A stretch of DNA of 8,419 nt from Paenibacillus sp. GTDB lineage: Bacteria; Bacillota; Bacilli; Paenibacillales; Paenibacillaceae. The position numbers and the translations under genes are program-made. This document shows positions 6,700-8,419 of the stretch, one piece after another (positions within the stretch are counted from its first letter, which is position 1; every line of letters starts with the position of its first letter). Location: assembly GCA_029256665.1 (NCBI GenBank), contig JAQSXN010000134.1:1-8419 (forward strand), written 5' to 3'. The notes under the pieces are model-generated. The model made no database searches, was not told where the DNA came from, and was given only the letters and a program-made list of their open reading frames with translations.

Positions 6700-6815
6700 G
6701 CGGGAATGTTAGGTTGAAGGGTATGGGGCACTGCGAAAAAGGTATGAAACACCTGAAAAGACCGCAGTTTCGGTAATCAGAAGCTGGGGATTTGGCTGCT
6801 TGAAGACCACCGGTC

Positions 6816-7000
6816 CTAACGGTTGCCGTAGCGCTTATAAGGCATAAAATGAGGGGTTTCTGCGGCTAAAGGTTGTGACAGAGCTTATTGGGAAAAAGAG
6901 GCGGCAATATCGCATCAGAATTCACGAATAGCCGCCATGACAACCGTTAAAATGTAAAAGTCGCGATTTTGGACGCATTAGGCGCCATGGCAACCGTTAG
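6816..7000. repeat. Inverted-repeat element B: four 50-base CTAACGGTTG units (++--)
   Basis: Units start at 6816 and 6866 on the plus strand and at 7000 and 6950 on the minus strand. This is the same geometry as the element 410 bases away: a 50-base step within each arm, 85 bases between inner unit starts, 185 bases overall. The heads read CTAACGGTTGCC (6816), CTAAAGGTTGTG (6866), CTAACGGTTGCC (7000, minus) and TTAACGGTTGTC (6950, minus), each followed by a GCTTAT/GCTAT/CCTAAT-like block near position 18-24. The outer units share 12 bases of perfect inverted complementarity. Sequence outside the unit heads is not conserved between the two elements. No open reading frame or transposase lies inside. 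Confidence 0.82.
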
Positions 7001-7037
7001 AAACTTAGCCTAATTGAAGGAAGTGCCTCCATGCGCG

Positions 7038-7059
7038 AAAAAGAGCCGTGTTCTCGGGC
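7038..7059 (-). terminator. Weak terminator candidate for the AraC-type gene
   Basis: On the minus strand GCCCG (7059-7055) pairs imperfectly with CGGC (7048-7045, one bulge) around an AGAACA loop, followed by TC and five T residues (7042-7038). A separate perfect hairpin, ATGGGC (7065-7070) with GCCCAT (7074-7079), lies just upstream in transcript order. Together they would end the AraC-type transcript about 150 bases after its stop codon. Confidence 0.35.
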
Positions 7060-7088
7060 ACAAGATGGGCCTAGCCCATTATCCGCCT

Positions 7089-7212
7089 AACAAACACAGC
7101 TCGTTCATGGCACGAAGTACGAAAAATCGAACTCAGTACGTTCATGGCACGAAGTACGATAAAACAAACACAGCTCGTTAATGGCACCGCAAACGAAATA
7201 TCGAACTCAGCG
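7089..7212. repeat. 37-base tandem repeat running into the AraC-type stop codon
   Basis: CGTTCATGG occurs at 7102 and 7139, and CGTTAATGG at 7176, exactly 37 bases apart. The first two copies share CGTTCATGGCACGAAGTACG. The unit tails alternate: AACAAACACAGC precedes copies 1 and 3 (7089-7100 and 7163-7174), while TCGAACTCAG follows copies 1 and 3 (7127-7136 and 7201-7210). This gives a higher-order step of 74 bases. The last copy contains the AraC-type gene's stop codon (7207-7209). The second copy can fold as GTAC...GTAC (7137-7158). Function unknown. Confidence 0.75.
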
Positions 7213-8419
7213 CCGACTCCGCACGACCTCCCGGTATTCCTTCGGCGTGACGCCCGTCTCGTTCTTGAACACCCGGTTGAAGTGGCGGATGTTCGAGAAG
7301 CCCGTCGTCTCCGCGATGCCGACGATTTTCTCGTCGGTCGACGCCAGGCGCCGCTTCGCCTCTACCATCCGCAGCTCCGTCAGCCGCTCCACGAACGTCC
7401 GGCCCGTTCGTTGCTTGAACAGCGTGCTGAAGTATGCGGCGTTGAGGAACACTTTGTCCGCGAGCTCCTTCAGCGTGAGCGCCTCTTGATAGTGCTTCTC
7501 CAAGTAGCGCTCCGCCACCTGGATAGGATCCCGTTCGGCGGGCGTATTGCCCGCCGCGATGCCAGCGGCCAGATTGCCCAGCAGCGAGCGGCATACCTCG
7601 ATCAGCTCCGCGCTGGAGGAGATGGAGCAAATTTCGACGAGCAGCGTGCGGATGTCCTTGTCGCCGAGCCAATCCCGCGTCATGCCGAGATCCTCCGACA
7701 ATTCGTAGTATTGGATCAGCAGCTTGCAGATTTGCTGATGGACGAGCTCGGGCGTCTGCGCTTTGGCGCACAGATCCTCGATCGAGATCGCGGCCATCCG
7801 TTCCGTTTCGTCGCGCCGCCCCTCGTTGATCGCCTTCTCCAGCGCCTCCCACGACCACTTCTTCATATCCGGCTTGATAAACTGGCTTTGGGCCGCGTTG
7901 CGGTAGTCGATCACCTTGTCGCCGCCGACGACGAGACGATACAGCAGCGCGATTCCGGCTTCCCGGAACGGGATCGTCACCGACTCGAATCCCTTGACCG
8001 GCCTGCCGACGCCGATCGTTACCGTCAGATTGGACAGCGACTTGATCTGCCTGCGGATCGATTCGGCGAGCTCCAGCAGCCCTGCCATGCTCGTATCTGG
8101 CATATTCACGAGCGCCGCGACCTCCGTCTCCGAATAAACGAAGCTGAAGCCGGGCATGCGGTGATCGATGATTTCCTGCACGAATTGCTGAATGTACAGC
8201 TGGAAGAGGGACGGATCGGATTGCCGGTAGCGTTCGCGCGCCACCGATTCTTTGTCCAGCTTAATTACCAAGCAGTTAAAATAAGGGTCCGAGAACTCGA
8301 TGCCGAGCTGGCTCAGCATATCCAAATCTTGCTGATGCACGCTGCCGCGCATGATGCCTGCCGACAAGCCGTCCGATGCTTGCTGGCGAAGCTGGCGGTC
8401 GTCCTTCTGCGCTTCCGCG
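7207..8419 (-). CDS. AraC-family transcriptional regulator, C-terminal part (N-terminus beyond window)
   Basis: The reading frame stays open to the window end, giving 403 visible residues, so the TTG at 8367 is not a trustworthy start. Visible residues about 45-175 look like the degenerate cyclase-like domain of large Firmicute AraC regulators: DPYFNCLVIKLD, then TVTIGVGRPVKGFESV, then FREAGIALLYRLVVGGDKVIDY. A helical linker follows. The last 105 or so residues carry two AraC helix-turn-helix units: LTLKELADKVFLNAAYFSTL, and IVGIAETTGFSNIRHFNRVF ending in TGVTPKEYRE. The missing N-terminus could be a membrane sensor, as in YesS-type proteins, or a receiver domain; the sequence here does not decide. 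The final codons lie in a 37-base tandem repeat. It is oriented like all other genes but is separated from the next one by about 957 bases, so it is probably a separate transcript. Confidence 0.88.
   Translation of the reverse strand, partial: AEAQKDDRQLRQQASDGLSAGIMRGSVHQQDLDMLSQLGIEFSDPYFNCLVIKLDKESVARERYRQSDPSLFQLYIQQFVQEIIDHRMPGFSFVYSETEVAALVNMPDTSMAGLLELAESIRRQIKSLSNLTVTIGVGRPVKGFESVTIPFREAGIALLYRLVVGGDKVIDYRNAAQSQFIKPDMKKWSWEALEKAINEGRRDETERMAAISIEDLCAKAQTPELVHQQICKLLIQYYELSEDLGMTRDWLGDKDIRTLLVEICSISSSAELIEVCRSLLGNLAAGIAAGNTPAERDPIQVAERYLEKHYQEALTLKELADKVFLNAAYFSTLFKQRTGRTFVERLTELRMVEAKRRLASTDEKIVGIAETTGFSNIRHFNRVFKNETGVTPKEYREVVRSRR

Larger units (their letters stand above)
6250..7206. 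other. Gene-poor intergenic region rich in structured repeats
   Basis: No convincing coding frame or known RNA gene is visible on either strand between the kinase and the upstream AraC-type gene. The region holds one orphan CTAACGG unit, two inverted-repeat elements built from 50-base units, one promoter-like sequence with a terminator-like hairpin between them, a weak terminator, and a 37-base tandem repeat. Bases 6250-6328 hold only the weak kinase ribosome binding site and the short palindrome GGGGATTCCCC (6294-6304). Bases 6700-6815 show nothing I can name. Confidence 0.7.

Noticed and set aside
6537..6752. 71-codon minus-strand frame in the intergenic region
   Set aside because: It starts at GTG without a ribosome binding site, overlaps the promoter-like sequence, the hairpin and a repeat unit, and has no recognisable protein features.
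6693..6776. 27-codon plus-strand frame starting at TTG with AAGGAGG at 6675-6681
   Set aside because: The spacing of 11 bases is long, the start codon is weak, there is no promoter in that orientation, and the AAGGAGG overlaps the minus-strand -10; a small peptide cannot be excluded but is not supported.
6329..7000. CRISPR array
   Set aside because: Units point in both directions, the conserved heads are diverged, only two units are in tandem per arm, and no cas genes are present.
6403..7000. MITE-type transposon insertions
   Set aside because: Element A has 14-base inverted ends, but neither element shows a target-site duplication and no transposase is present; kept only as one of several explanations.
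7178..7858. 226-codon minus-strand frame overlapping the AraC-type gene
   Set aside because: It is a frame-shifted shadow of the AraC-type coding sequence, rich in Arg/Gly/Ala and lacking any domain signature.

Overview
The window looks like chromosomal DNA from a fairly GC-rich, low-temperature-of-proof member of the Paenibacillaceae (Paenibacillus, Cohnella or a close relative). This rests on strong AGGAGG-type ribosome binding sites, a lipoprotein sugar-binding protein with two permeases but no ATPase gene nearby, a YesM/YesN-style two-component pair, and large AraC-type regulators. The genus is an inference from gene content; no 16S or other marker is present. All recognisable genes lie on the minus strand, so transcription runs from high to low coordinates.

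In transcription order: (1) 8419-7207, the C-terminal part of an AraC-family regulator cut by the window end. (2) 7206-6250, a gene-poor stretch of about 957 bases, filled largely with structured repeats. (3) 6249-4486 and 4493-2868, a sensor histidine kinase and response regulator overlapping by 8 bases, closed by an intrinsic terminator whose loop holds the response regulator's stop codon. (4) 2717-1398, a solute-binding lipoprotein with its own leader and probable activator-dependent promoter. (5) 1397-1146, an intercistronic stretch with a strong GC hairpin. (6) 1145-246 and 242-1, two carbohydrate ABC permeases 3 bases apart, the second cut by the window start.

The order kinase - regulator - binding protein - permease - permease matches yesM-yesN-yesO-yesP-yesQ of Bacillus subtilis, a locus linked to rhamnogalacturonan (pectin) fragments. 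The binding protein carries an N-terminal stretch (AWWGGQPRHDYT) that I recall from YesO. The likely logic is that the membrane kinase senses an extracellular glycan or related cue, phosphorylates Asp55 of the regulator, and the regulator activates the transporter promoter near 2800. An ATPase encoded elsewhere (MsmX type) would power uptake. The upstream AraC regulator may control this or another locus.

The least explained part is 6329-7212. It holds two inverted-repeat elements (6403-6593 and 6816-7000) with the same internal geometry. Each has two 50-base units pointing inward on each side, and the inner units start 85 bases apart. The units share CTAACGG, but all units in one element read CTAACGGACG-type and all in the other read TAA-GGTTG-type. 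A separate 37-base tandem repeat (7089-7212) runs into the stop codon of the AraC gene. I found no protein-coding novelty that I can support; the repeat architecture is the best candidate for something undescribed.
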